Numbered from the stretch's first letter, positions 1 through 9,521 are shown. The stretch: DNA of 64,000 bases from Kordia algicida OT-1 (GCF_000154725.1 NZ_DS544873.1:789407-853406), one strand, 5' to 3'. Numbers and translations: made by a program. The notes: generated by a model not told the origin, from the letters alone.

Positions 1-636
1 AACGATAACTTTTGTGATGATGCAGAGGAGGAAGAAAATAGCGGTGAAGTTAAAAAACAAGCTAAAGACACAGCTTCAAGGCTTGAAACTTCCCGCTTAG
101 CTTCCTTCAATCCTTACGTAGATTCTTTGTGGGAACTCTCAAAAGACACCATTTATAAAGATACCTTTCTAACTAAAGATCAGCAAGTAAGGGCAAAAGA
201 ATTGTTGCGGGATTGGTATGCACCTGTGGCAGAACCGAATTTGGCAAAAGTTCACCATGTGTATACACAACGTATTGCATTGGTACAAAGATATATAGCC
301 AAAGACCCCGAAAATAGGTATGTACAATTACCGCACAGGTATTTTGATGTGAATAACAAACATGGGTTTGCAGGAACAAAAGTTTGGTATGAAAAACAAA
401 TTAGAAGCAAACGAAAAACACGCTTAAAATTAATTCTTCACGCACAAATTCGTCGATTTCTCAATAATGAAAAGAAAGACACCTCTAAGCAAGTATCACG
501 TTTGCAATTATTTAGGCAATGCGAAGCTCGTATAGGTGAATTAAAAGACCAGGAACTGCTAGATCAGTTCTATGCTTGCATTTTAGATAAGACCACCTTT
601 AATTTTTTACAATCTAATACACACTTACGATGTTAA
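1..636 (+). CDS. Unrecognised protein, 5'-truncated by window edge
   Basis: The reading frame is open from base 1 to the stop at 634-636, so the visible 211 residues are the C-terminal part of a longer protein. The first in-frame TTG at 127 is not a convincing start because the frame upstream is open and protein-like (an acidic stretch followed by Lys/Arg/Ala-rich sequence). The visible part is basic and probably helical, with many Lys, Arg, Gln and Tyr and no membrane segment or recognised motif. It overlaps the next gene by 7 bp, so it heads a translationally coupled four-gene run. Function unknown; a replication or DNA-binding role would fit its charge but is only a guess. Confidence 0.6.
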   Translation, partial: NDNFCDDAEEEENSGEVKKQAKDTASRLETSRLASFNPYVDSLWELSKDTIYKDTFLTKDQQVRAKELLRDWYAPVAEPNLAKVHHVYTQRIALVQRYIAKDPENRYVQLPHRYFDVNNKHGFAGTKVWYEKQIRSKRKTRLKLILHAQIRRFLNNEKKDTSKQVSRLQLFRQCEARIGELKDQELLDQFYACILDKTTFNFLQSNTHLRC

Positions 637-1106
637 AAAAATCAAATTCATTAAGAAAAAAATTAAAAGATGCCGTGACCGATCTATCGGTTGACATTTT
701 TGGGTATCAAAAGTTAGTGACAACAAATATCATTCAAAACACTAGGTTGATCTCAGATCAACTCAGGATTCCAAAAGAGGGTCTTTTTTTAAAGATCTAT
801 CAAAAGGATCATACGATCAAAGCTTTTCTATTCCACCGATCAAAGGCGATCCAAGAGATTCCTACCAAAGAGCTTGCCTATTTTTTTATCGATCGACAAA
901 CCGCAGAGCTGTCAAGGATTCAAAATAAAATTGCATTCAGCATAAAAAAATACCTGAGTGATCTTGCAAGGATAAACGCATTAGACATTGAAAAACTTGC
1001 CATATGGATTCATGTAAAGAATGAAAAGGTGATCATTAATGCTTTCCATAACGATCAATTTGTAAAAGAGATAACAATGGGGTCATTAATAAAATTCTTC
1101 AGATAA
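630..1106 (+). CDS. Unrecognised 158-aa protein
   Basis: Starts with ATG inside the end of the previous gene and its stop overlaps the ATG at 1106, which suggests an operon. The protein is basic, soluble and predicted mixed helix/strand, with no motif I recognise. Its DNA is rich in GATC, like the methyltransferase/helicase and structural operons further along, and this suggests the same replicon or element. No function is proposed. Confidence 0.7.
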   Translation: MLKKSNSLRKKLKDAVTDLSVDIFGYQKLVTTNIIQNTRLISDQLRIPKEGLFLKIYQKDHTIKAFLFHRSKAIQEIPTKELAYFFIDRQTAELSRIQNKIAFSIKKYLSDLARINALDIEKLAIWIHVKNEKVIINAFHNDQFVKEITMGSLIKFFR

Positions 1107-1384
1107 TGGGCGCATCACAAGGTTGGAAATTAAAGCATGATTCAGAAACTAAATTGATCGTTTGGTTTGCTGATGGGAACATTCGAACGCTGTATTCTAT
1201 TGATTGGAATTACAAGTTTTCAAAGACAAAGAAACGAGAGATCGGACTGGCACGATTTTACAAGAAGATCGAAGATTATGGTGAAAAGGCAATAACGGCA
1301 GAGATCTATGATATGAGTTCAGGAATGCGGATCGCAAAATTTCGCAGGGGAGAGGAAGTAGCAATCAATCAAAACGAATATTAA
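1106..1384 (+). CDS. Unrecognised 92-aa protein
   Basis: Small soluble basic protein between two genes with which it overlaps by 1 base on each side (ATG on the previous stop, stop on the next ATG). It contains several Trp/Tyr/Phe residues in its first half. Five of its Ile codons are ATC preceded by a codon ending in G, so each makes a GATC; only one ATC is outside such a context. Function unknown. Confidence 0.65.
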   Translation: MGASQGWKLKHDSETKLIVWFADGNIRTLYSIDWNYKFSKTKKREIGLARFYKKIEDYGEKAITAEIYDMSSGMRIAKFRRGEEVAINQNEY

Positions 1385-2541
1385 TGAAAAAAATCATTCA
1401 ATTAAAACAAAAATTAGCATCAAGTTCAAGATTTCATAGTAAGTACGATCTAAGTGAAGATGACAAAATTCATTTATTGTATGTTTCTCCAAAATTAAAT
1501 GCTACGGGATATTATCGTTTGATCTCCCAAGCACTTGAATTGAACAGCACCAAAACCCATAAAAGTATCATTACAAATATAGATAGTAATGACTTTAATA
1601 ATTCATTAAATGATCTTACCACGGTTTTGGATGAGCGTCTAATCGTATGGGCGGACTATATTATATTTCCGCCGATCTTTAGTGATATCACATATCTTTT
1701 AAAGGCGATCCAATCATTTAATCCAATGATTCAAATAACATTCAACATAGATCAAAATTATTTTGGATTAAGTGATATGAGTATTGGGAAAAGAAAAATT
1801 TCAAAAATGGATCTATTAAACTTGGAACACAACTTAGCGTGTGCAGATCTTTTGTTAGTTGCGAATTTAAAATTCAAAAACTTTTTGCATCGATTTATAA
1901 ATATGCGTCACCCAAATGCAGATGTGGTCACTCAATATATACCCAACTTGATCTCAAAGATCGGGTATGAATCTATGCCAAAGATCAGTAAAAATGAATC
2001 AGAGCTGTTTCGTGTTGGACTTGTTAAACCAACTTTGGAAGATTTGGATTTCATTACAGAATTATTCAAAATAATGCCCCCTTCATTGAAAGATAAAATT
2101 CAGCTAGTCATTATGGGGAGTTCCGCTACGTATCAGACCATCGAAGAGTTTGATCTACAAAGTGATGTTGAATTTCACAAAACGGTTAATTTTAAAAGCT
2201 TCTTTTCAAAGTTAAATGATCTAAAACTTGATTCGGTTTTGCTTTTAGCAAAAGACTCTACGTATCATAAACATCATAGCAGTTATTTATTTTTGGAACT
2301 ATCAGCTTTTGGAATTCCAACGATCACATCGATCTATCATTCAGCAAGTAGGAGTATAACTGATGGAGTCGATGGACTGATCGCATCAATAGAACCTGAG
2401 TGGATCAAGGCACTTGACTTGCTTGTAAATGTAGAAGGAATAAAAGAAGAAATAGGAAGCATGGTGATAAAGAATGTATGGAAGAATCACAGTTTTTCAA
2501 CAAAGCAAATTAAAACGATTACTGAAGAAATATTCTTCTAA
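1384..2541 (+). CDS. GT4-like glycosyltransferase
   Basis: A 385-residue protein with the layout of a GT-B glycosyltransferase: an N-terminal Rossmann-like half starting near residue 28 (LLYVSPKLNATGYYR) and a C-terminal half in which residues about 305-335 read ELSAFGIPTI, then DGVDGLI. This is the usual donor-nucleotide loop of group-1 (GT4) glycosyltransferases. The second Glu of the classical EX7E pair is not evident, so activity is not certain. It is the last gene of the overlapping run 1-2541 and is followed by a terminator hairpin. A role in modifying a surface or virion protein or glycan would fit the context, but the acceptor cannot be read from the sequence. Confidence 0.65.
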   Translation: MKKIIQLKQKLASSSRFHSKYDLSEDDKIHLLYVSPKLNATGYYRLISQALELNSTKTHKSIITNIDSNDFNNSLNDLTTVLDERLIVWADYIIFPPIFSDITYLLKAIQSFNPMIQITFNIDQNYFGLSDMSIGKRKISKMDLLNLEHNLACADLLLVANLKFKNFLHRFINMRHPNADVVTQYIPNLISKIGYESMPKISKNESELFRVGLVKPTLEDLDFITELFKIMPPSLKDKIQLVIMGSSATYQTIEEFDLQSDVEFHKTVNFKSFFSKLNDLKLDSVLLLAKDSTYHKHHSSYLFLELSAFGIPTITSIYHSASRSITDGVDGLIASIEPEWIKALDLLVNVEGIKEEIGSMVIKNVWKNHSFSTKQIKTITEEIFF

Positions 2542-2609
2542 AAGCGAAAAGGTACTGTTATAAAATCCAAACAAATTAAGTAAAAAAACATTTGTTTTTT
2601 ATTAAAAGA

Positions 2610-2646
2610 AAAAGAGAGGAAACCTACTTATAACCTCTCTTTTAAA
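2610..2646 (+). terminator. Intrinsic terminator after the first operon
   Basis: Inverted repeat AAAGAGAGG (2611-2619) and CCTCTCTTT (2634-2642) around an AT-rich loop, followed by further T/A. It lies between the glycosyltransferase stop and the convergent T9SS-type gene and could serve both strands. Confidence 0.65.
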
Positions 2647-2720
2647 GAAAAGTCATTGCCTTAAATGACTTACTTATATTTAATGAATTTATGTTCTTTA
2701 TCCCTTTGTTAGTTTTAATC

Positions 2721-5630
2721 TTAAAAATAAACTCCGTTTTGAAATTCTCCAATATCAATCTGTAGAGAATTATTTTTCTTGTTTTTATCTAAAATAAGTT
2801 GCCCAATAGTATTGTAGATTGATAGTTGTTTTATTTCATTTTTTTGAAGGTTTTTGATAGTTAGTAAATTCAAAACTTCATCATATACTAAAAAAACATC
2901 ACCTAAAAATTCTTCATCTACTGCTAACGTACTTGACTCTTGAAAAACTATACTAAATCTCATGTGGTCTACTCCTGTATCTAACCAAATAGTAGCATCT
3001 GAAGTTGATAGATTGTAATATGTATCGTTGCGAATATCTTTTAGATAAACAGTTGCATCACTTGGAACATTTTCCATCTCGTCTATACTAAAATTATATA
3101 GTCCTGCATCTGCTATTTTTATACCTAACGGAAGTTCTTGTGTAGTATCAAATTGTGGCAAAGCTAAAATAGATAGCTCTTCATCGTTTAATATCCAGTA
3201 CAATTCATTTCTTTGATCATCATACGTCTTGGCGTCATATCCTTTGTCATAATCTAGTGTAGCATTTGTATCGTATCCCAACCCTATTACTCTTACATGG
3301 TCTGCAGGTTCTTTAAATGAAAACCAAATTTTGGTACGATCATCAATTGCTGTTGCTGTATTTTCAGGCTGACCATTCCTATAGTATACTGTTTCATTTA
3401 AGGATTCTTTTGCAAAAGTTCGTTGTCCGTTATTAAATACTAACGATCCTGCGGTATCTATGGTTACAAAAAAACCTTGCCCTACTGCTATATTTCCTGT
3501 CGGAGTTCCTTTTGAAGATGTTCCACTTCCACTCGTCAGTCCTGAGTCATCTGCAATAGCAGGAAGTCCCATCATTAAGTTATAGGTAGCATATCCGCCT
3601 TGGTAGTCAGCTAAGTTATGACTATTGTTAGAAGAGAAGTGTTCCCAAAAGTGTAATGTTCCATCTATAATTGACAGATTATCATTGATGAATTGATCTG
3701 CATCTAAAGCAGATGGGTACGGGTTTCCAATTAAGAAATCATTGTTAGCAACAACTGTATAGGAATAGTTTCCATCATTAGGAATTCCTTTAAAGATATA
3801 TTCTTGTTCGGTTGCTGTTACTCCTGAACCTTTCATGGTGTACCCTCTTCCTGGTGTTATGTTATCTGTTGTTGATAAAGAGTTCCAACCTGCGTATTCT
3901 CCTGAAACAGCATTAAAATCATATAGCCAATGATTACTTAGTGTAATTGGAGAGGTTGCTGGATTGGCATCAAATGCTGTTGTGTAATTTATAACTCCAT
4001 TAGCATCTTCTAAATATCCTATTTGCCAGCTGCCACTTCTATTTACAGGAGCACTCCAATAGTTATAATTATGTAGGTTTACCGTTCCTTGCTGACGTAT
4101 CCTGAGTTCTCCCATTCCAGAATTAGATGTGGCACTTGTATGATTTTGAATTAATTGTGCTTCTCCTAATAAATCAACAACTCCATTTATATTTACTTGG
4201 TCTTCCACTTCTAATAGTATTCCATCAGAAACGGTGATAGTTCCGCCGCTTTCAACTTCTATTTCTCTTACGTGCGCATCGAATGTTAGTGTTCCTGTGG
4301 CTCCTGATTTTACTGTAAATTTCAAACATTCATCTGTATCATCAGGTGCATTTGCTGTTCCTGAACCATGAAAAAAAGAGGTTCCATTCCATACGATCTG
4401 ATCTAAATAGCGAAGGGTAAAGTAATCTCCGTCTGTAAACGAAACTCCTGTTGCTGTTGCAGTTGTTCCTACGACAGTCAAGTCATATACAGTAGGAGAA
4501 CTAAAGTCACTATGATTATCAACAACTAATTGTAAAGGCTGACAACTTTGTTTTCCTGATAGATCCATTCCCGTTATATCAAAAGCAACTGTAACTGTTC
4601 CTAAGTCATTTACCTTACTCACACGCCATTTTGAGCTTAGTTGCTCTGTGTAATTTACAGGGTCATTTGAAAAAACATAGGTAGGATCTTTGGTTTCTTC
4701 TCCCCAAAATAGAAAATCACCATTAGAAAGAGCTGAAGGTGTATTAATTCGTACAATTCCCGTTCCTCTTGAATCAGTATGATTGGTACCATCAGTTGCC
4801 TGACCTATACCAGCTACATCATGATCAAAATTCCCATTTCCTGAATTATCTTGGGAATAAAGGTCATTTAAAATATTTATACTTCCATACTTAGCAGACA
4901 AATAATTTTCTACAATTATTCTTTGTGCTGTATTCAATCTAGAATTATATACTATTACCTCATACATATCATAATTAGCTTCATCTACTCCATTTCTTCC
5001 TAATGTTCCAATGAATAATGGACTTCCTGAAATATTTAAACTAGTCGAAGTATTATTTCTTCCGATAGTAATATTATTAGAACCAGTTTGTTTATCATAA
5101 GAGAGAATCCCATCTGAATTAAATATAGAACTTAGAGAAGATGTATGATCCTGTATCCCGTAACGTGTATATCCTATTCTTCCAGTATTAAAATATTGTT
5201 CTAAACGTAGTGATCGAGAAGAATCATTGAATAAGGTGTTGGAAAACTTTCCTCCATCACTTCCATTAAGAGTAAAAAATATGGTACCTCCAGCAAATGT
5301 TTGAAAAGAATTTGGAGTCATTACATTATTGCTAGTCGCTAGAAAATCTACTGAATTAAAAGTTCCTGTATTGTATGTAGGAGGATTTGAACCTGTAGAT
5401 ATAAAGTTGTTTCCGTTTCCGCTGAAGTCATTCCATGTACTTACTGAAGCTCCATTTGAAGGATTATCATTTGTTAATTCATCAGCATCTAAATCGTCTG
5501 CTCTAAGCCATAGTTGCAATGGAGAACTCCCATCATTTGTTCCCACCCCTCCTGGTCCAGTTTGAGCATGACTATTAAAAGAATAAAAGCTAATGATAAA
5601 AAAGAAAAATGGTAGTATATTTTTCATCAT
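2721..5630 (-). CDS. Large secreted LamG/T9SS-type surface protein with broken sorting domain
   Basis: 969 residues. An N-terminal signal peptide (about residues 1-22, hydrophobic Phe-rich core, cleavage after HAQ-like sequence) is followed by a LamG/concanavalin-like domain (about 35-245, LQLWLRADD and WNDFSGNGNN are typical), long beta-sandwich regions found in flavobacterial T9SS cargo, and a C-terminal type A sorting-domain-like segment (about 895-969) ending abruptly at GVYF. A complete domain continues another 15-20 residues to a basic C-terminus. Just past the stop, other frames encode KIKTNKGIKNI and FIKYK, the expected tail, so the domain looks frameshifted at a T-run near 2721. Such proteins are exported across the outer membrane as adhesins or enzymes; the broken tail may impair this. 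Confidence 0.85.
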   Translation of the reverse strand: MMKNILPFFFFIISFYSFNSHAQTGPGGVGTNDGSSPLQLWLRADDLDADELTNDNPSNGASVSTWNDFSGNGNNFISTGSNPPTYNTGTFNSVDFLATSNNVMTPNSFQTFAGGTIFFTLNGSDGGKFSNTLFNDSSRSLRLEQYFNTGRIGYTRYGIQDHTSSLSSIFNSDGILSYDKQTGSNNITIGRNNTSTSLNISGSPLFIGTLGRNGVDEANYDMYEVIVYNSRLNTAQRIIVENYLSAKYGSINILNDLYSQDNSGNGNFDHDVAGIGQATDGTNHTDSRGTGIVRINTPSALSNGDFLFWGEETKDPTYVFSNDPVNYTEQLSSKWRVSKVNDLGTVTVAFDITGMDLSGKQSCQPLQLVVDNHSDFSSPTVYDLTVVGTTATATGVSFTDGDYFTLRYLDQIVWNGTSFFHGSGTANAPDDTDECLKFTVKSGATGTLTFDAHVREIEVESGGTITVSDGILLEVEDQVNINGVVDLLGEAQLIQNHTSATSNSGMGELRIRQQGTVNLHNYNYWSAPVNRSGSWQIGYLEDANGVINYTTAFDANPATSPITLSNHWLYDFNAVSGEYAGWNSLSTTDNITPGRGYTMKGSGVTATEQEYIFKGIPNDGNYSYTVVANNDFLIGNPYPSALDADQFINDNLSIIDGTLHFWEHFSSNNSHNLADYQGGYATYNLMMGLPAIADDSGLTSGSGTSSKGTPTGNIAVGQGFFVTIDTAGSLVFNNGQRTFAKESLNETVYYRNGQPENTATAIDDRTKIWFSFKEPADHVRVIGLGYDTNATLDYDKGYDAKTYDDQRNELYWILNDEELSILALPQFDTTQELPLGIKIADAGLYNFSIDEMENVPSDATVYLKDIRNDTYYNLSTSDATIWLDTGVDHMRFSIVFQESSTLAVDEEFLGDVFLVYDEVLNLLTIKNLQKNEIKQLSIYNTIGQLILDKNKKNNSLQIDIGEFQNGVYF

Positions 5631-5639
5631 GGATAAGTT

Positions 5640-6157
5640 TTACTATAAAATAATATCAAAATTTATTTTTATTATGTTAAATAAATTAATATGTAAGCAA
5701 AACTCGATGTATTACATTTATTTCCGATGAAATACTAAATTCCAAATAATAATATCTTTATTATTTAATTGGTCGTAATTGCCATTTTACTATTACTTTT
5801 TATTGTATAATCTTCAATATATTTAGTATTGTTTTTTCAGAGTACATAATTAGTATGAGCAACTTTCTCTGAATAGTTACTTGCCCAATCACTTTTAGAG
5901 GACTTTTTTGAATGATTCCTATATATTTTTCCCTTAAACAACCTCTTAATTGTTTTTATAACAAAGAAATCAAACTATTTGTTACTCTTTAAAATAAAAG
6001 CCTTGTTAGGGCAAGGCTTCTCTGTTCAGCGTAATTTTAGTTTTACGATACTTTAGTGGTAAATACTGAAAAAAGAACTAAAAACTGAACTTAAAATGTA
6101 AGGGTTCTCAATGATCCATTGAGAATTCCTTACATATAATGGGGGAATTAGAGTTAT
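5640..6157. other. AT-rich intergenic stretch
   Basis: No convincing gene on either strand. It should contain the promoter of the minus-strand T9SS-type gene near its left end. The one clear structure is a hairpin at 5998-6019 (AAGCCTTG, 6-nt loop, CAAGGCTT) followed by T-rich sequence, likely a terminator for the minus-strand small genes or a bidirectional one. Confidence 0.5.
5998..6022. terminator. Hairpin, probable terminator
   Basis: Perfect 8-bp stem AAGCCTTG/CAAGGCTT with a TTAGGG loop, in a non-coding stretch downstream of the minus-strand small membrane gene. Confidence 0.5.
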
Positions 6158-6268
6158 TTAGGTTATTATAATAATTCCTGTAAAAATTATTAGCGCAAGG
6201 ATCAAAGCTGATGCCATGAACCCATGTACAAATCCTTTTTTGTATTCTTCACTCTTGTTTATATTCAT
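6158..6268 (-). CDS. Small single-span membrane protein (36 aa)
   Basis: A short reading frame beginning MNINKSEEYKKGF with a single strongly hydrophobic segment (about residues 18-35, ending in an Ile-rich run). The charge pattern, Lys-rich N-terminus followed by one membrane helix, is that of a real small membrane protein. Other small membrane genes lie on the same strand just upstream. Too short to assign; it could still be a chance frame. Confidence 0.4.
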   Translation of the reverse strand: MNINKSEEYKKGFVHGFMASALILALIIFTGIIIIT

Positions 6269-6621
6269 TTTAACTGCAAATATTTAATGTATTGCAAAAG
6301 GTTTAGTTGGCAAGGCGATGATAGCATTGCGTTTGTAACGATCGCCTTGCACTAAACAGCATGTTTCCTTTTTTTTAGGAAACTTCTTCTGCGCCATAGG
6401 ACACACTTTTATGAAGAAAAAGAGTGCTTGTAAAAAGGAAGTATTTAGTGAAAAAAATGATACAACCTTTGGCGCATTACTATGATCTCTTTTGATGACT
6501 AAGTTTATTTAAAATAAAGCGACAGCAACCAACTGCCGCTTTACAAACCAACCTAAACTAAATACTTAGGAAACTTAACCACAAACTATTAACTTTTTAT
6601 AATCTCAACCTGTGCGTATAT
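6269..6621. other. Inverted-repeat-rich non-coding block
   Basis: No gene recognised. Contains several inverted repeats: 6301-6307 plus 6310-6319 pairing with 6341-6350 plus 6351-6357 (17 bp with a 2-nt bulge); GTTTCCT/AGGAAAC around a T-run near 6363-6384; TGCGCCA at 6390-6396 with TGGCGCA at 6470-6476; and an 11-bp pair at 6439-6449 and 6557-6567. The hairpin at 6516-6542 is listed separately. A structured RNA, remnants of a mobile sequence or stacked terminators are all possible. Confidence 0.4.
6510..6542 (-). terminator. Terminator of the small minus-strand genes
   Basis: Read on the minus strand, AAAGCGGCAG, a 7-nt loop and CTGTCGCTTT followed by ATTTTA form a stem (one mismatch) with a short U-rich tail, about 80 bp past the stop of the 58-aa membrane gene. 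Confidence 0.55.
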
Positions 6622-6798
6622 TTATTGCTTTGACTTGTTTTGTAATTCCTTTTCAAGTTCATCATCTACTTCATTTGTTGGCTTTGCGCTTTTTTGGTAC
6701 TTGTTGGGTGTATTTCTTAGATATAAAATGATGATGATACTGATGATCAAAACTTCTATACCACAAATACCTAATAGAAATTTTGTGTTATGATCCAT
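6622..6798 (-). CDS. Small membrane protein (58 aa)
   Basis: The internal ATG at 6798 (MDHNTKFLLGI) is chosen over a longer frame because it places one hydrophobic helix (residues 7-26) right after a short N-terminus, with a charged Lys/Glu-rich tail. Topology is N-in or N-out single span. It resembles its 65-aa neighbour in layout. No family recognised. Confidence 0.5.
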   Translation of the reverse strand: MDHNTKFLLGICGIEVLIISIIIILYLRNTPNKYQKSAKPTNEVDDELEKELQNKSKQ

Positions 6799-6979
6799 AC
6801 GATTCTTTTTATTAGTATTAATGGCTATTAACACAATAAAATAGGTGTTTGGACTAGGTAACAACCTGTTAAAAAAAACCATGCGAATCTCAGGCTATGC
6901 TAATCAAAGCATGGCTTTTAAGGGTACTCATGAAAAAAAGTGTGAAATTATTTTTTCTTACGGGTCATACCTAGCAAGG

Positions 6980-7177
6980 TCATCTTTTATCAAAGTTTTC
7001 TATTTGCAACGCTTTTAGCCGTTCTTTGTTGAGTGCGGTTTGTGCGTCTATCAACTTTATAAGTTTTAGAACCAACTTAATGCCTAGTATCACTAGGGTA
7101 ATACCAATTAATACCATAATGATTACATACAATAGCATGAAAATATTCATTGCTTCAAAACTTGTGCTAGTGTTCAT
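6980..7177 (-). CDS. Small membrane protein (65 aa)
   Basis: One long hydrophobic stretch (about residues 11-37, Ile/Val/Leu rich, with two helices possible) followed by an amphipathic basic tail (KLIDAQTALNKERLKAL). It lies 3 bp downstream of the 165-aa lipoprotein gene and is probably co-transcribed with it. No family recognised. Confidence 0.55.
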   Translation of the reverse strand: MNTSTSFEAMNIFMLLYVIIMVLIGITLVILGIKLVLKLIKLIDAQTALNKERLKALQIENFDKR

Positions 7178-7180
7178 CCG

Positions 7181-7678
7181 TTATTGTTTCTTTTGTTGTT
7201 TTGTCGAATCCTTTTTGATAGAATCAGCTTTTCTATTAAATGACTTAGCAATTAGTGAGTCAGTCATTTTTAAATAATTATCTATACCTTCCATTGAATT
7301 AAAACGAGGAAGTTTAACAGAATCTTTATTTTTGAGAAGACTAAGAGATTTATTTTTGAAACGTGTTTGTAATTTTAGTAATACACAGGTTTGTTTTGTA
7401 TTATATGTTCCAGCTATAAATGGATCTAAATGCTTTCTTATCTTTTTAGAAGAAAGAGAATCTTTAAGTGATAGTAACACTTGGTTTGTAACAGAGTCAT
7501 TTTTTACCACTTTTTCAAGTTCTTTGTCCGTTAGACCTAGCTTAGATTTTAGTAGATCTGATTTACTTGCAACAACAGGCAAAGCTATTTCTTGCTTAGT
7601 TTCTTTGGTAACACTACAATTGTAGGTAAAAACAATTGCTATTACTAACATCATTAGCTTAAAGATTCTCTTTTTCAT
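7181..7678 (-). CDS. Putative lipoprotein, 165 aa
   Basis: Basic N-terminus, hydrophobic segment and a Cys at about residue 21 (VFTYNCSVTKE) look like a Bacteroidota lipoprotein signal, although the positions before the Cys are not a strict lipobox. The mature part is Lys/Ser/Leu-rich, probably helical, with two internal Cys-free halves ending in a charged KKDSTKQQKKQ tail. It is 17 bp downstream of the 467-aa lipoprotein and probably in the same transcript. Function unknown. Confidence 0.65.
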   Translation of the reverse strand: MKKRIFKLMMLVIAIVFTYNCSVTKETKQEIALPVVASKSDLLKSKLGLTDKELEKVVKNDSVTNQVLLSLKDSLSSKKIRKHLDPFIAGTYNTKQTCVLLKLQTRFKNKSLSLLKNKDSVKLPRFNSMEGIDNYLKMTDSLIAKSFNRKADSIKKDSTKQQKKQ

Positions 7679-7695
7679 GTAATTATTTTTCTAGT

Positions 7696-9099
7696 TTAAT
7701 TATTAATATAAAATATTTTTGAATAACCGTCAGCCCCATCATATTTATTAATCTCCATAGTTATAAGACATTGTGTATCAACAGATATATCTATTCCTTC
7801 ATAAAATATACCTCTTTTTATAGTGCCTGTCATATTAATACGCTTAAAATCACTACTTATTGGACTTTCAACAACAGCAAAATTTGAATTTGCTTCCCAC
7901 GCCATCATTAAAGAAAAACCTGCCAATTGTGAATTAATCCCAACCACTTCAAAATCTTGTTCGGTTACGGGGTTTTCTAAATTAGAAACAACTTCTACCT
8001 TTATATCTGCTGTATTCAAAAATTCAGCAGTTGGAAAAGAAAACCTAGTCATCATATTACCACTCTGCAATTCCTCTGAAGAAGTTTCTGTTGCATTTGC
8101 ACTTGTTGGTAATGAATCAATATAATCTTGTAAATCTTCTTGATTATCAAAGCTTGGCGCATCCTCATGATTTGCATTATTTCCAAACTCCCAATTCCCT
8201 TCTCCTAGCACTTCATTAAGTTCTTCTGTAATTCTTTGACGATCTTCTTTTGAAATTGGCGAAGTCACTACATTAGGGGTTTCATCATTAGGTTCATCAG
8301 GTGTCGTATTTCCATCATTGGTTGTACCACTACCTCCCGAAGTTGAACCTGATGTTGGACTACTTGGGTTTTGTGGATCGTCTGTGGTACTTCCACTACT
8401 CCCTCCATCTGGACAGTTCACCTCAATTACCGTATAGGTATCACACGGGTCGTCATCTTGTTCATGCTCGCACGTGTTTTGCACAGCTCCATCAATGGAG
8501 TATAAAAATGTATCACCCGTATCTGGCGTAATGTGATATACCGTATAGGTCGTTGTACACGGGGTTATTGTATTACTTTCTCCCAATACATCTGCTATAT
8601 TCATAGCAATAGTTTCTGAGCTGATCTCATACGGAGTCCCTACATGTTGTGTGGTAAAGAATTCTTGTTGTTGCAAAGCATTGAAATGATAGGTTACCAA
8701 CGTAGCGGTGTAATCCTCTGTACTAGCATTATAGGAAAACACCATGTTCTCCAATGCAGTACCTGAGTTATTGGTACGGCTTACAGGAAAGGTATAGGAG
8801 TGCGTGTTGTTTTCGGTACTTTCTATATAGTGTACACGCTCCGTATGTACGGTAAAATCATACATGTTATTTTCGGTGAATTGCTGTTGCATGGTGGCTA
8901 AACCTCTTAGCTGATTACTGAGCTTGGTGTTGGCTGCTACCTCTTGTTGGGTCAATACACTTTTGGTATACGGAAACGCTTTTTGCATGGCTTGTTCTTC
9001 TGCAAGTACCGTATCGGTATCGGTTTGACAATTGGTAAAGGCTAGCATTGCTACCAAGATACATAAAATTTGACATAGATTTCTTACTGTTTTCATCAT
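7696..9099 (-). CDS. Modular lipoprotein with low-complexity linker
   Basis: 467 residues. Lipoprotein signal ending at LAFTNCQTD (Cys about residue 25), an N-terminal module of about 180 residues ending in a Cys-containing segment, a Gly/Ser/Thr/Asp/Pro-rich linker (about 235-285), then a C-terminal globular module (about 290-467) starting SPISKEDRQRITEELNEVLG. The arrangement, anchored N-terminal module, flexible linker, exchangeable C-terminal module, is that seen in polymorphic surface proteins of flavobacteria, sometimes carrying toxin or adhesion modules. I recognise no catalytic motif in the C-terminal part, so function is open. Confidence 0.7.
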   Translation of the reverse strand: MMKTVRNLCQILCILVAMLAFTNCQTDTDTVLAEEQAMQKAFPYTKSVLTQQEVAANTKLSNQLRGLATMQQQFTENNMYDFTVHTERVHYIESTENNTHSYTFPVSRTNNSGTALENMVFSYNASTEDYTATLVTYHFNALQQQEFFTTQHVGTPYEISSETIAMNIADVLGESNTITPCTTTYTVYHITPDTGDTFLYSIDGAVQNTCEHEQDDDPCDTYTVIEVNCPDGGSSGSTTDDPQNPSSPTSGSTSGGSGTTNDGNTTPDEPNDETPNVVTSPISKEDRQRITEELNEVLGEGNWEFGNNANHEDAPSFDNQEDLQDYIDSLPTSANATETSSEELQSGNMMTRFSFPTAEFLNTADIKVEVVSNLENPVTEQDFEVVGINSQLAGFSLMMAWEANSNFAVVESPISSDFKRINMTGTIKRGIFYEGIDISVDTQCLITMEINKYDGADGYSKIFYINN

Positions 9100-9521
9100 T
9101 GGTTATAATTTTAAATACACCTACTCGTACGTTTTTCGGTTTCCACGGCTTTTGTTTAAGTGAATAGCTACACTTTGAATAAACATTTGCCGTGGGTATT
9201 AAAAAAATACCTATATTTGATTTTCGATGTCAAGTAGGCAAAATGCTTATTTGTTTTTAAAAGCTTTCATTCATGTGAAAGCTTTTTTATTACAACTTTT
9301 CTTTCTTTTAAAAATAATCTTATACTTTAGCTGTCAGATTTTTTTGATGATGTAAATGTAATGTAAGATATAGCTTAAGTACAAAAAATGTAAACCATTA
9401 TTTACAAATTAACAGGTGTTATTTATAAATTCTTCAGTAATTTTATTATTAAAACACCTTAAACTAGATTGGAAGTCAATAAAATAAAATCATATAAGTA
9501 TTTATGTTGGTAAGTTTTGAA
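9100..9521. other. Divergent intergenic region
   Basis: Separates the minus-strand lipoprotein gene from the plus-strand regulator. Holds one clear hairpin (9259-9286, AAAAGCTTTCA and TGAAAGCTTTT) followed by T-rich sequence. The promoters of both genes must lie here, but I could not pick a convincing TAnnTTTG box for either. Confidence 0.4.

Noticed and set aside
6414..6488. 24-codon frame MKKKSACKKEVFSEKNDTT
   Set aside because: Short, inside the inverted-repeat block, without a membrane segment or any operon context.
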